DNA of 64,000 nt from Parablautia muri (lineage in GTDB: Bacteria; Bacillota; Clostridia; Lachnospirales; Lachnospiraceae): positions 28,085 through 92,084 of the forward strand of contig NZ_QZDT01000018.1 in the NCBI RefSeq assembly GCF_009917485.1, given 5' to 3'. Positions 44,423 through 53,147 of this stretch are shown in pieces; the stretch's first letter is position 1, and every line of letters begins with the position of its first letter. Under the pieces are notes generated by a model. It was given only the letters and a program-made list of their open reading frames with translations, did not search any database and was not told the origin of the DNA. A program made the position numbers and the translations under genes.

Positions 44423-45067
44423 ATGGAAAATACAGAACAACATAAAATTGAATATTTGCTGCCGGAAGAGATTGAAAAGCGGAGTTTTGAAATTATCAGT
44501 GAGGAACTTGTGCAAAGGGGCATTCAGATTCCGGCTGAGGAGGAATTCATTACAAAGCGGGTCATACATACCAGTGCGGATTTTGATTATGTCCAAACAC
44601 TCTGTTTCTCGAATGGAGCGGTAACAATCATGAAAGACCTGATCAGAAAAGGCGCTGATATTGTAACGGATACCAATATGGCGCTTTCCGGGATCAATAA
44701 ACGGGCGCTTTCGAAATTTGGCGGCATGGCACACTGTTTTATGGCGGATGAAGAGGTTGCATTGCTGGCGAAGCAAAGGAATATGACGCGGGCGGCTGTC
44801 AGTATGGAAAAAGCGTCAGCCATTGAAAAGCCGGTTATTTTTGCAATCGGTAATGCGCCCACGGCGCTTATCAAACTGTATGAATTATTCAGGGAAACGG
44901 GTTATAAGCCTGCTTTTGTCATTGGTGCCCCGGTGGGATTTGTCAACGTGGAGGCGGCGAAAGAACTGATACTGGGAACGGATATTCCATACATTATAAA
45001 CCGGGGAAGAAAAGGCGGGAGCAACATTGCTGCCGCAATCTGTAATGCGGTTATTTACCAACTTTAA
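44423..45067 (+). CDS. cbiC: Cobalt-precorrin-8 methylmutase
   Basis: A 214-residue CbiC/CobH enzyme that moves the C11 methyl group to C12. Family landmarks are KRSFEIISEEL near residue 20, VIHTSADFDY near residue 48 with the catalytic His, TDTNMALSGINKRAL near residue 85, and IGNAPTALIKLYEL near residue 143 followed by GAPVGFVNVEAAKE. Start is either ATG 44423 or GTG 44414, the latter overlapping the cobD stop. Placed directly before cbiD. Confidence 0.95.
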   Translation: MENTEQHKIEYLLPEEIEKRSFEIISEELVQRGIQIPAEEEFITKRVIHTSADFDYVQTLCFSNGAVTIMKDLIRKGADIVTDTNMALSGINKRALSKFGGMAHCFMADEEVALLAKQRNMTRAAVSMEKASAIEKPVIFAIGNAPTALIKLYELFRETGYKPAFVIGAPVGFVNVEAAKELILGTDIPYIINRGRKGGSNIAAAICNAVIYQL

Positions 45068-45082
45068 GAAAGGAAACCAGGA

Positions 45083-46216
45083 ATGCGATACGGTTTTACC
45101 ACCGGAAGCTGTGCGGCAGCAGCAGCAAAAGCCGCAGCCTACATGCTTTTGACGGGACAAAGAAAGACGGAAATTGCGATAGAAACACCGAAAGGGATTC
45201 CATACAATGCAAAGATCATGGATATCCGATGTGGAGAAAACGCGGTAAGCTGCGGTGTGGAAAAGGACGGAGGAGATGATCCGGACGTTACAACAGGCGC
45301 GTGGATCTATGCAAAAGTTTCCCGTCTTGAAAAGGTATCTTGTGAGGAAGAAAACCGGGAGCAGGAAATTGTCATTGATGGCGGAGCTGGTGTTGGCAGG
45401 GTGACAAGGCCGGGACTGGATCAGCCTGTGGGCAATGCAGCAATCAACCATGTTCCAAGGGAAATGATAAAAAGGGAAGTGCTGGAGGTTTGCAGGTGTG
45501 TGGACTATCAGGGAAGCCTGCAGGTTGAAATCTCTGTGCCGCAGGGAGAAGAACTGTGCCAGCGCACCTTTAATCCAAGACTTGGAATTGTGGGTGGAAT
45601 TTCTATATTGGGAACAAGCGGCATTGTGGAGCCTATGAGCAGTCAGGCGCTTTTGGACACGATTAAGCTTGAACTGCGCCAGAGGAGAGAATTAGGGTTT
45701 GATTATGTTGCAATATCACCGGGAAACTACGGTCTGGATTTTATGAGGGAGACTTATGGGTATGATTTGGACAGGAGTGTGAAGTGCAGCAATTTCATAG
45801 GGGAAACCATTGATATGGCAGTGGAGCTTGGATTTTGCAAAATACTCCTGACCGGCCATATCGGAAAACTGATCAAGGTTGCCGGTGGGATTATGAATAC
45901 GCATTCTAAAGAAGCGGATTGCAGAATGGAACTTCTGGCAGCGTTTTCCATAAAGGAGCAGATGGATTCCTCAAAAGTCAGAGAGATACTGGATTGTGTG
46001 ACAACAGAAGAAGCAATCCCAATGATAGAGGAAAGCGGGAAATTGCATCAGATCATGGACAGAATTGCCGAGCGTATCTGTTATTACATGGAAACGCGTT
46101 CAGGAGGAAAGCTGAAAACAGATTGTATTTTATATGCTAATGGGTTTGGAGAGCTGGCAAAAAGCAAGGGGGCAGAAGAATGGTTTACTTTGTTGGGGCA
46201 GGAACAGGGGCGGTAG
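45083..46216 (+). CDS. cbiD: Cobalt-precorrin-5B (C1)-methyltransferase
   Basis: A 377-residue CbiD, the C1-methyltransferase specific to the anaerobic pathway. Landmarks are RYGFTTGSCAAAAAKAAAYML by its FTTGSCAAAAAKA core at the N-terminus, GDDPDVTTGAWIYA near residue 65, GVGRVTRPGLDQPVGNAAIN by its GRVTRPGL core near residue 108, and GTSGIVEPMS near residue 178. Also GFCKILLTGHIGKLIKVAGG, cited by LTGHIGK. Its presence marks the oxygen-independent route. Overlaps cbiF by 37 bases. Confidence 0.96.
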   Translation: MRYGFTTGSCAAAAAKAAAYMLLTGQRKTEIAIETPKGIPYNAKIMDIRCGENAVSCGVEKDGGDDPDVTTGAWIYAKVSRLEKVSCEEENREQEIVIDGGAGVGRVTRPGLDQPVGNAAINHVPREMIKREVLEVCRCVDYQGSLQVEISVPQGEELCQRTFNPRLGIVGGISILGTSGIVEPMSSQALLDTIKLELRQRRELGFDYVAISPGNYGLDFMRETYGYDLDRSVKCSNFIGETIDMAVELGFCKILLTGHIGKLIKVAGGIMNTHSKEADCRMELLAAFSIKEQMDSSKVREILDCVTTEEAIPMIEESGKLHQIMDRIAERICYYMETRSGGKLKTDCILYANGFGELAKSKGAEEWFTLLGQEQGR

Positions 46217-46959
46217 ATTTGATTACGGTCAGAGGTATGCGTTTATTGGAACAGGCGGATGTGATTATTTATGCCGGTTCTCTGGTAAATCCGGAATTGC
46301 TTGTGTATGCAAAGAATGATTGCGAGATGTATAACAGCGCAAAACTGACACTGGAGGAAGTAGTCCGAATCATGGATGAAGCGGAGAAGGAAGGGAAGCT
46401 GACCATTCGCCTTCACACAGGGGATCCCAGTATTTATGGGGCAGTCAGGGAGCAGATGGATGAACTGGACAGACTGGGCATTTCTTATGAGAGCTGTCCG
46501 GGGGTAAGCGCCTGCTTTGGGGCGGCGTCATCCTTAAATCTGGAATATACCCTGCCGGGAATTTCACAGTCTCTGATCATCACAAGAATGGAAGGCAGGA
46601 CGGGAGTGCCGGAGAAAGAAAGTATTGAAAGCATGGCAGCGCATCAGGCATCTATGGCAATCTATCTAAGCGCGGGAATGATTCAGGAATTGTGCAGGCG
46701 GCTTGTTTTGGGAGGATATAAAAAGACCACGCCGGCAGCCCTTGTCTATAAGGCAACGTGGGACGAGGAAGAGGCATATATCGGTACAATTGATACCCTG
46801 TATGATATATCTGTGGAGCATGGCATTACAAAAACAGCGTTAATTTTGGTGGGAGATGCGATTGCCCACCAGCATTATCAAAAATCAAGACTGTATGCTG
46901 CTGACTTTTCAACAGGATTCCGCGAAAAAAACAGTGATGTTCCTGAAAAGCCGCTTTGA
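46180..46959 (+). CDS. cbiF: Cobalt-precorrin-4 C11-methyltransferase
   Basis: A 259-residue SAM-dependent tetrapyrrole methylase of the CbiF/CobM type: MVYFVGAGTGAVDLITVRG at the N-terminus, DVIIYAGSLVNPELL near residue 28 (the AGS variant typical of CbiF), LHTGDPSIYGA near residue 80, and PGVSACFGAASSL near residue 108. Start follows GGGGGCAGAAGA inside the cbiD 3' end. The reaction methylates C11 before ring contraction products are processed by CbiG. Confidence 0.94.
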   Translation: MVYFVGAGTGAVDLITVRGMRLLEQADVIIYAGSLVNPELLVYAKNDCEMYNSAKLTLEEVVRIMDEAEKEGKLTIRLHTGDPSIYGAVREQMDELDRLGISYESCPGVSACFGAASSLNLEYTLPGISQSLIITRMEGRTGVPEKESIESMAAHQASMAIYLSAGMIQELCRRLVLGGYKKTTPAALVYKATWDEEEAYIGTIDTLYDISVEHGITKTALILVGDAIAHQHYQKSRLYAADFSTGFREKNSDVPEKPL

Positions 46960-46970
46960 AAGGATAAGTC

Positions 46971-48044
46971 ATGAGATTAAGTATTATCAGTTTTACGGAA
47001 AATGGAAAAAGGCTTTCGGAACGTATTGCGGATCTGTTGAAAGAAGATAAAACAGAAGCACATTTATTTACGAGATGTGAGGCATGTAGAAAGAATAGTG
47101 CTGTTTCTCCAGTTTTGTTTGTGGAAAAATCGGTAGGAGACTGGGCAAAAGAACAAATGCAGGAGAAAAATGCACTGCTGTTTATCGGCGCCTGTGGAAT
47201 TGCGGTCAGGGCAATCGCCCCTTCCCTTACGGATAAGCTGCATGATGTTCCTGTGTTGGTAATGGACGAGAGGGGCAGATATGTGATTCCGCTCATCTCC
47301 GGTCATGTGGGCGGCGCAAATGAACTGGCATATGATCTTGCCGGAAAAACAGGAGCGGAGCCGGTAATCACTACAGCAACAGATATCAATAAAAAGTTTG
47401 CGGTGGATTTGTTTGCCAAAAGAAACAATTTCTTTATTGAGAATAAGGAAGGAATTGTTAAAGTATCGTCAAAAGTGCTGGCGGGGGAAGCAATAAATAT
47501 CTCCATAGAGCCGGGACACGGAGATGGGAAAAGCTGTCTTCACCCAGACGTCCGCCTCGCAGTTTATCCGCCGGAAGGATTTGTTGATGTTTTGATTACT
47601 TCAAAAGAAGGTAAATTTGATGCAGCTCTTGTGCTCAGGCCCAGGGAGTATGTGATAGGGCTGGGCTGTAAAAAGGGAAAGGGTATAGAGGAAATTAATG
47701 CTTTTGTTACAAAGAAAATGGAAGAATTGGGTATCACTGCCGCCCGGGTTTATGCAGTTGCTTCCATTTCATTAAAAAGCGGGGAACAGGGAATCGTTTG
47801 CTGGTGCGATAAGGAGGGGCTTCCCTTTCTGACTTATACCGCAGAAGAATTGCAGGAGGTAAAAGGAAACTTTACAGGTTCTTCTTTTGTCAGGGAAAAG
47901 ACAGGGATCGATAATGTGTGTGAAAGAGCGGCGTTGAAAGCCTGTGGGGGCAAAGGGAAACTCATCACTCCAAAGTACGCGGAAAATGGAATGACCATTG
48001 CGGTGGCAAAAAGAGAGTGGGAGGTGCGTTTCGATGAAGAATGA
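46971..48044 (+). CDS. cbiG: Cobalt-precorrin-5A hydrolase
   Basis: A 357-residue CbiG that opens the lactone ring and releases acetaldehyde. N-terminal domain: SIISFTENGKRL and FIGACGIAVRAIAPSLTDK near residue 67; central VLVMDERGRYVIPLISGHVGGANELA cited by PLISGHVGGANE near residue 105; C-terminal CbiG domain with VIGLGCKKGKGIEEI near residue 230 and FVREKTGIDNVCERAAL near residue 307. Overlaps cbiH by 11 bases. Complete relative to the family. Confidence 0.95.
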   Translation: MRLSIISFTENGKRLSERIADLLKEDKTEAHLFTRCEACRKNSAVSPVLFVEKSVGDWAKEQMQEKNALLFIGACGIAVRAIAPSLTDKLHDVPVLVMDERGRYVIPLISGHVGGANELAYDLAGKTGAEPVITTATDINKKFAVDLFAKRNNFFIENKEGIVKVSSKVLAGEAINISIEPGHGDGKSCLHPDVRLAVYPPEGFVDVLITSKEGKFDAALVLRPREYVIGLGCKKGKGIEEINAFVTKKMEELGITAARVYAVASISLKSGEQGIVCWCDKEGLPFLTYTAEELQEVKGNFTGSSFVREKTGIDNVCERAALKACGGKGKLITPKYAENGMTIAVAKREWEVRFDEE

Positions 48045-48795
48045 AATCTATATTGTAGGAATGGGGCCGGGTAGGGAAGAAATGATGACAGGGGAGGCAG
48101 TCTATGCGCTTGAACAGGCAGATGTCATTGTCGGCTATACTACCTATCTGAAGCTGCTTGGACAGCGTTTTCAGGGGAAAGAACTGTTATCTACCCCTAT
48201 GCGTCAGGAAAAGGAGCGGTGCAGGCTGTGTTTTGAGGAAGCGGAAAAAGGGAAAAAAGCAGCGCTTGTCTGCAGCGGAGACGCAGGGATTTATGGACTG
48301 GCATCGTTGATGTACGAGATTGGAAGAGAATATCCGGAAACAGAACTTTTCGTTATTGCAGGAATTACGGCGGCAAGCAGCGGTGCAGCAGTCCTGGGAG
48401 CGCCTCTTAATCATGATTTTTGTGTGGTCAGCTTAAGCGATTTGCTGACACCATGGGAGAAGATTGAAAAAAGGCTTGAAGCAGCCGCAGCAGGTGATTT
48501 TGTCATTGTGCTTTATAACCCCTCCAGCCATAAAAGAAAAGATTATCTGATGCGGGCCTGTGATATCCTGCTTCGCCGCATAGAGGAGGAACGTATCTGC
48601 GGTTATGTTGAGAATATTGGAAGAGAAGGGACGAGGGCAAATATCTGTACCTTAAAGCAGTTAAAAGAGAGGGAAGTAAATATGTTTACCACGGTATTTA
48701 TTGGAAGTTCCGGCTCGGAGAACATAAATGGGAAATTTGTCACAAGGAGAGGCTATAAGATTGAAAAAAATACTGATATTTGCGGGAACAACTGA
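48034..48795 (+). CDS. cbiH: Cobalt-precorrin-3 C17-methyltransferase
   Basis: A 253-residue tetrapyrrole methylase (CbiH/CobJ), performing C17 methylation and ring contraction. Landmarks are IYIVGMGPGREEMMTGEA at the N-terminus, DVIVGYTTYLKLL near residue 30, VCSGDAGIYGLASLMYE near residue 78, and LYNPSSHKRKDYL near residue 157. ATG 48034 follows GGGAGGTGCG; an upstream in-frame codon at 47998 lies deep in cbiG. Its end overlaps the next gene by 35 bases. Confidence 0.94.
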   Translation: MKNEIYIVGMGPGREEMMTGEAVYALEQADVIVGYTTYLKLLGQRFQGKELLSTPMRQEKERCRLCFEEAEKGKKAALVCSGDAGIYGLASLMYEIGREYPETELFVIAGITAASSGAAVLGAPLNHDFCVVSLSDLLTPWEKIEKRLEAAAAGDFVIVLYNPSSHKRKDYLMRACDILLRRIEEERICGYVENIGREGTRANICTLKQLKEREVNMFTTVFIGSSGSENINGKFVTRRGYKIEKNTDICGNN

Positions 48796-50818
48796 AGGGA
48801 GAAGATTATCAGAATGCCTTGTGGAGGCAGGGATAAGCCATACGCTCTGTGTGGCAACAGAATATGGGGAGCATGTATTGAACCCAAATCCCCTTGTAAC
48901 AGTGCAGCAAGGGAGAATGGCACAGGAAGAAATCAGGGAATTTCTTTTCAAAGAGAACTATGAGGCGGTAATAGATGCAACACACCCTTATGCTGAGATT
49001 GTTACCCGGAATATCAAAGAGGCTGTAAAAGAGCTTAAGGATATGGGAAAAACAATATCTTATCTGCGGCTGAAAAGAGAGGAAGAGAAAATGCCGGAGG
49101 GCGGCGACCTGACCTTTTTTGAGACAAGCAGGGACTGCGCAATGGCGCTGAAAGATACGGAGGGAAATATTCTTCTTACTACAGGAAGCAAGGAACTGTC
49201 AGATTTTTGTGTGTTTGAGGAAATAAAAAACAGGCTTTACGTCAGGGTGCTTCCCAGCATGGAGAGCCTTTCTGCGTGCATGGAGCAGGGAATATGCGGA
49301 AAACAGATTATTGCTATGCAAGGACCATTTTCAGCATTGATGAATGAGGCAATGATCCATCAATACCATATTTCTTATCTGGTCACAAAAGAAAGCGGAG
49401 TGTCCGGCGGATACGGGGAAAAGCTGGAAGCAGCCAGGAGAGCAGGAATACAGGTATTTGTGATAGGACGTCCAGAAGGAGAAGAAGGGTATTCTTTCTT
49501 TGAGGTTGGAAGAGAACTGGAAAAAATCTGCGGACAAAGGATTCCTTTCAGGGGGCAGATGCGGATTATTCTTGCCGGTATAGGCATGGGCAGTGAAAGC
49601 GGAGTGACAGGAGAAGTCCGTGAGGCAATAAAGGAAGCTGATATTCTGTTAGGTGCGGAAAGAATGCTGTCACGTTATCAGCCAAAGATTGAAAAACATC
49701 CTTTTTATCAGGCTGAGCAGATTATTCCATATCTGGAAGGACTACAGAGGGAAACAGTTCTCTCAGAAAATAGAAATATTGTGATTCTTATGTCCGGCGA
49801 CAGTGGTTTTTATAGTGGGTGCAGGCGGCTGTATGAGGCACTGGACAGGGAAATCAGGGACGGAAGGCTTAGGGCTTTTCTGCATATTATGCCGGGGGTT
49901 TCTTCGGTATCTTATCTGGCTGCTTGTATTGGGGAAAGCTATCATGATGCGTCCGTTTACAGTATGCACGGAAAGGAGCTGTGTAATCTGGAACGGAAGA
50001 TCAAAAACAGCCCGAAAACTTTTCTGCTGACTTCCGGAGTGAAAGATGTGAACCGGCTGGGGAAACTGCTTATGGAAGCAGAACTGACAGAATGTGAGGT
50101 CATAACCGGATATCAGTTGTCTTATGAAGCGCAGCGGATTGAAAGGCACACACCGTCTGAATGCAGCAAGCTGAGGGAAGAGGGGCTGTATACGTGTTTT
50201 GTGAAAAATCCCTGTGCAGAAAAAAGGAGGCTTACGCATGGGATTATGGATGAAGCGTTTATCAGAGATAATGTCCCTATGACGAAAGAGGAGGTAAGGG
50301 AAGTTGCCATCTGTAAACTGCGGCTTTTGGAAAATGCAGTGGTTTATGATATTGGTAGCGGCACCGGTTCGGTTGCGGTGGAGATCGCGGGGCTTTCTGA
50401 TGAGATACAGGTATATGCCCTGGAGAAAAAGCGGGAAGCGGTTTCCCTGATCGAAAAAAACAAAGTGAAACATGGGCTGCAGAACATAACAGTAATCGAA
50501 GGGACAGCACCGGAAGGTCTTGTGGGACTTCCGGCAGCGACACATGCGTTTATAGGAGGAAGCGGAGGAAGAATGAAAGAAATACTGCAATCATTATATC
50601 GGCTTAATCCGTGGATGCGTATTGTGATAAGCGCAGTCAGCCTGGAAACAATCTGTGAAATATGGGAAGTGCTGTCAAGCTTTCCGGTAAAGGGAGAAGA
50701 AATTGTGCAGTTACAGGTAAGCCGGGCAAGAGAGGTAGGAAATTATCATTTAATGCAGGCGGAAAATCCTATCTGGCTCTGTTCCTTTGGCTTTGGCGGA
50801 GGTGCATCATGCAATTAA
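48761..50818 (+). CDS. cbiJET: Three-domain fusion: precorrin-6A reductase, CbiE and CbiT methyltransferases
   Basis: A 685-residue fusion. Residues 1-255 are CobK/CbiJ (ILIFAGTTEGRRLSECL; VIDATHPYAEIVTRN), the precorrin-6A reductase. About 266-480 are CbiE (RIILAGIGMGSESGVTGEV; LLGAERMLSRY; ILMSGDSGFYSGCRRL; PGVSSVSYLAACIG). About 495-685 are CbiT (MTKEEVREVAICKLRL; SAM loop VVYDIGSGTGSVAVEIA; GGSGGRMKEIL). CbiE and CbiT together methylate C5 and C15 and decarboxylate the C12 side chain. The TTG at 48761 is preferred: AAGGAGAGG is 8 bases upstream and it gives the standard LKKILIFAG start; an ATG at 48728 is the alternative. Confidence 0.93.
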   Translation: MKKILIFAGTTEGRRLSECLVEAGISHTLCVATEYGEHVLNPNPLVTVQQGRMAQEEIREFLFKENYEAVIDATHPYAEIVTRNIKEAVKELKDMGKTISYLRLKREEEKMPEGGDLTFFETSRDCAMALKDTEGNILLTTGSKELSDFCVFEEIKNRLYVRVLPSMESLSACMEQGICGKQIIAMQGPFSALMNEAMIHQYHISYLVTKESGVSGGYGEKLEAARRAGIQVFVIGRPEGEEGYSFFEVGRELEKICGQRIPFRGQMRIILAGIGMGSESGVTGEVREAIKEADILLGAERMLSRYQPKIEKHPFYQAEQIIPYLEGLQRETVLSENRNIVILMSGDSGFYSGCRRLYEALDREIRDGRLRAFLHIMPGVSSVSYLAACIGESYHDASVYSMHGKELCNLERKIKNSPKTFLLTSGVKDVNRLGKLLMEAELTECEVITGYQLSYEAQRIERHTPSECSKLREEGLYTCFVKNPCAEKRRLTHGIMDEAFIRDNVPMTKEEVREVAICKLRLLENAVVYDIGSGTGSVAVEIAGLSDEIQVYALEKKREAVSLIEKNKVKHGLQNITVIEGTAPEGLVGLPAATHAFIGGSGGRMKEILQSLYRLNPWMRIVISAVSLETICEIWEVLSSFPVKGEEIVQLQVSRAREVGNYHLMQAENPIWLCSFGFGGGASCN

Positions 50819-52215
50819 GGAGAGCCATGATTGCCGCACCAAAGAGTGGAAGCGGAAAAACGATGATTACCTGTGCCCTGTTACAGGCCTTAAAGAACAG
50901 GGGAGAAAAAGTGCTTTCTTATAAATGCGGCCCGGATTATATTGATCCTATGTTCCATGAAAAAGCGTTGGGTGTACCAGCAGGAAATCTGGATACATTT
51001 TTTACAGGGGAAGAAGAAACCAAAGGGATTTTGGCAGGCAGCGCAAAAGAAGAAAATATTGCAGTCTTGGAAGGAGTTATGGGACTGTTTGATGGATTGG
51101 GTGGAAGCCGGGAAGAGGGTTCCTCCTATCATCTGGCAAAAGTGACGAAAACACCCATTGTACTTGTGACAGATGTGAAAGGAATGGGAGTCCGGTCTAT
51201 GATTCCTCTGCTTGCCGGATTTTTACTTTATGATAAGGAGCGGCTGATCAAAGGGGTACTATTGAACAGGATATCAGAAAGGTATTATAAGACGGTAAAA
51301 CCGCTGATAGAAGAGGAATTACAGATTCCTGTTTTAGGCTTTATTCCGGAAGCAAAGGATTTATGTATTGAGAGCCGACATTTGGGACTGGTCATGCCGC
51401 AGGAACTTAACGGGATAAAGGAAAAACTGCAAAAGATGGCTGAAAGACTGGAAAATACAGTCTCTGTTTCCACAATCATGGAAATAGCGGAAAGCGCGGA
51501 AGAATTAGACATTGACAAAGAGCATACGGAAGATATTTATCTTCCGGAAGAAATAGCCCTTCCAAAAGATAAGCCTGTAATTGCAGTAGCAAAAGATGAG
51601 GCATTTTGTTTTTATTACAGAGAAAATCTCTTGCTGCTTGAGAAAAGCGGAGCAGAAATAAAATATTTTTCTCCCATTTGGGATCAGGAATTGCCGCAAG
51701 AATGCCATGGTATTTTACTTGGAGGCGGTTATCCGGAACTGTATGCAGAAAAACTGAGTTTAAATCATAGTATGCACAAGGCAATTCGGCAGGCAGTGGA
51801 AAAGGGAATGCCCATAGTGGCAGAGTGTGGTGGTTTTATGTATCTGCATTCTTCCCTGACAGGTAAAGATGGAATAAGTTATGCCATGGCAGGGGTAATA
51901 CCGGGAAAGTGTGTTTACACGGACAGACTGGTACGCTTTGGCTATATTGAAATACAGGAAGAGGTAAGCTTTTTTCTGTCAAAGGGGAAAAGAATCAAAG
52001 GCCACGAGTTTCACTATTTTGACAGTACGGATAATGGAAATGGGGCAGTGGCTGTAAAACCGGTAACGGGCAAGAGTTATTCCTGTATTATGGCAGGAGA
52101 AAATTACTGGATAGGTTTTCCGCATTTGTATTATCCATCCAATCCGGAATTTGCCTGGTCATTTGTTGAAAAAGCATCATGGTATAAAAGAACAATGGAA
52201 GCAGGATATAAATGA
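50809..52215 (+). CDS. cbiA: Cobyrinic acid a,c-diamide synthase
   Basis: A 468-residue glutamine-dependent amidotransferase. N-terminal P-loop domain: MIAAPKSGSGKTMITCALLQAL cited by APKSGSGKTMIT, YKCGPDYIDPMFHEKALG near residue 42 and EGVMGLFDGLGGS near residue 87. C-terminal glutaminase domain: LGGGYPELYAEKLS near residue 305, nucleophile Cys in PIVAECGGFMYL near residue 340 and His in IKGHEFHYFDS. ATG 50809 follows GGCGGAGGTGCATC and overlaps the previous stop. Last gene of the operon; the terminator-like hairpin at 52395 follows. Confidence 0.95.
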   Translation: MQLRRAMIAAPKSGSGKTMITCALLQALKNRGEKVLSYKCGPDYIDPMFHEKALGVPAGNLDTFFTGEEETKGILAGSAKEENIAVLEGVMGLFDGLGGSREEGSSYHLAKVTKTPIVLVTDVKGMGVRSMIPLLAGFLLYDKERLIKGVLLNRISERYYKTVKPLIEEELQIPVLGFIPEAKDLCIESRHLGLVMPQELNGIKEKLQKMAERLENTVSVSTIMEIAESAEELDIDKEHTEDIYLPEEIALPKDKPVIAVAKDEAFCFYYRENLLLLEKSGAEIKYFSPIWDQELPQECHGILLGGGYPELYAEKLSLNHSMHKAIRQAVEKGMPIVAECGGFMYLHSSLTGKDGISYAMAGVIPGKCVYTDRLVRFGYIEIQEEVSFFLSKGKRIKGHEFHYFDSTDNGNGAVAVKPVTGKSYSCIMAGENYWIGFPHLYYPSNPEFAWSFVEKASWYKRTMEAGYK

Positions 52216-52394
52216 TTTGCTTTTTGTAAATATCAGTACTATGTAGTATCTATTGCATAGACATATCAGAGTAGATTAATCATTAGAAAATGTGATTACT
52301 GACCTGGGCGTTTAAAGATTCACTTTGATGCAATGAATGAAGTCGCATACAGACAGCACAGATTGGAAGATAAATAAGTCATAGTTTGATGAGG

Positions 52395-52432
52395 AGGCGT
52401 TTATTGGAAGACACCAATAGACGCCTTTGTTG
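52395..52432 (+). terminator. Terminator of the B12 operon
   Basis: A 13 bp stem AGGCGTTTATTGG/CCAATAGACGCCT (one G-U pair), 6-base loop, then TTTGTTG. 52216-52394 shows no gene. The weak T tract makes termination likely but not certain. Confidence 0.7.
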
Positions 52433-52642
52433 TATATAGAAGTAAAAATCGTTCGACATAATTAGGGAAACGTCTGCGGAAATAAGCAAATAATGTTGAC
52501 AAAGGGCGGATGGTGTAAGCGAAAAAGAGCGGAAACAGTTGAAAGGCTTGAACTGTCCCGTTTACGAAAAAAGGACACAACCAGTCCCTTTTCAAATAAC
52601 AATTACAACTTTATAATGGACACACCAGTCAGGAGGGACAGG

Positions 52643-52978
52643 ATGATAAGTATGGAAGGTACAAACTTGGGGATTACAGTTAAAAAGCTGCGTGAAACAA
52701 AGGGTATGAGCAGGATGGAACTGTCAGAGGCAGTTGGCATAAGTGAATCCCATCTGAAAAAGATTGAGGCCGGGAACCGGCAGCCCGGAATCCAGACATA
52801 CCGGAAGATGATAGCAGCGCTGGAGGCGGATATTGTCATAAGGGATATGACAGGAAGCGTAAAGGGGGACTGCACAGCAAGGGCACAGAAGGTATTTCTG
52901 GAAAGCACAGAGTCGCAGGCGGTGTTTTTGGTGCAGGTTCTGGAGTACATGGCACAGAACATAAAAGCGATAAAATAG
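52643..52978 (+). CDS. XRE-family transcriptional regulator
   Basis: A 111-residue protein with a Cro/C1-type helix-turn-helix at residues 10-60 (ITVKKLRETKGMSRMELSEA, VGISESHLKKIEAGNRQPG) and a short helical C-terminus (QAVFLVQVLEYMAQNIKAIK) that may dimerise. ATG 52643 has AGGAGGGACAGG upstream; an open frame to 52493 lacks a site. Such small XRE proteins are typical regulators near the integration module of ICEs, so control of the recombinase genes is likely (inference). A GC-rich hairpin ACCGGC/GCCGGT follows its stop. Confidence 0.85.
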   Translation: MISMEGTNLGITVKKLRETKGMSRMELSEAVGISESHLKKIEAGNRQPGIQTYRKMIAALEADIVIRDMTGSVKGDCTARAQKVFLESTESQAVFLVQVLEYMAQNIKAIK

Positions 52979-53147
52979 GGGGAAACCGGCTGTTGCCGGT
53001 CTGCCTGAATATATTCTTTTCATAGAGTGGCTTTGGGCAGGTCTGTAACCGCAGGCTGAAAATTTACCATGAAGATAAATTCTATAAACATATAGACAGA
53101 CAGCGGACCTTGCTACGAAAATAAAACTCGTAGCCAAGAACTGAACC

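Noticed and set aside
52224..52394. Second cobalamin riboswitch after cbiA
   Set aside because: I looked for the B12 box and GAATCC-type motifs and found none; the interval is AT-rich spacer ahead of a terminator.
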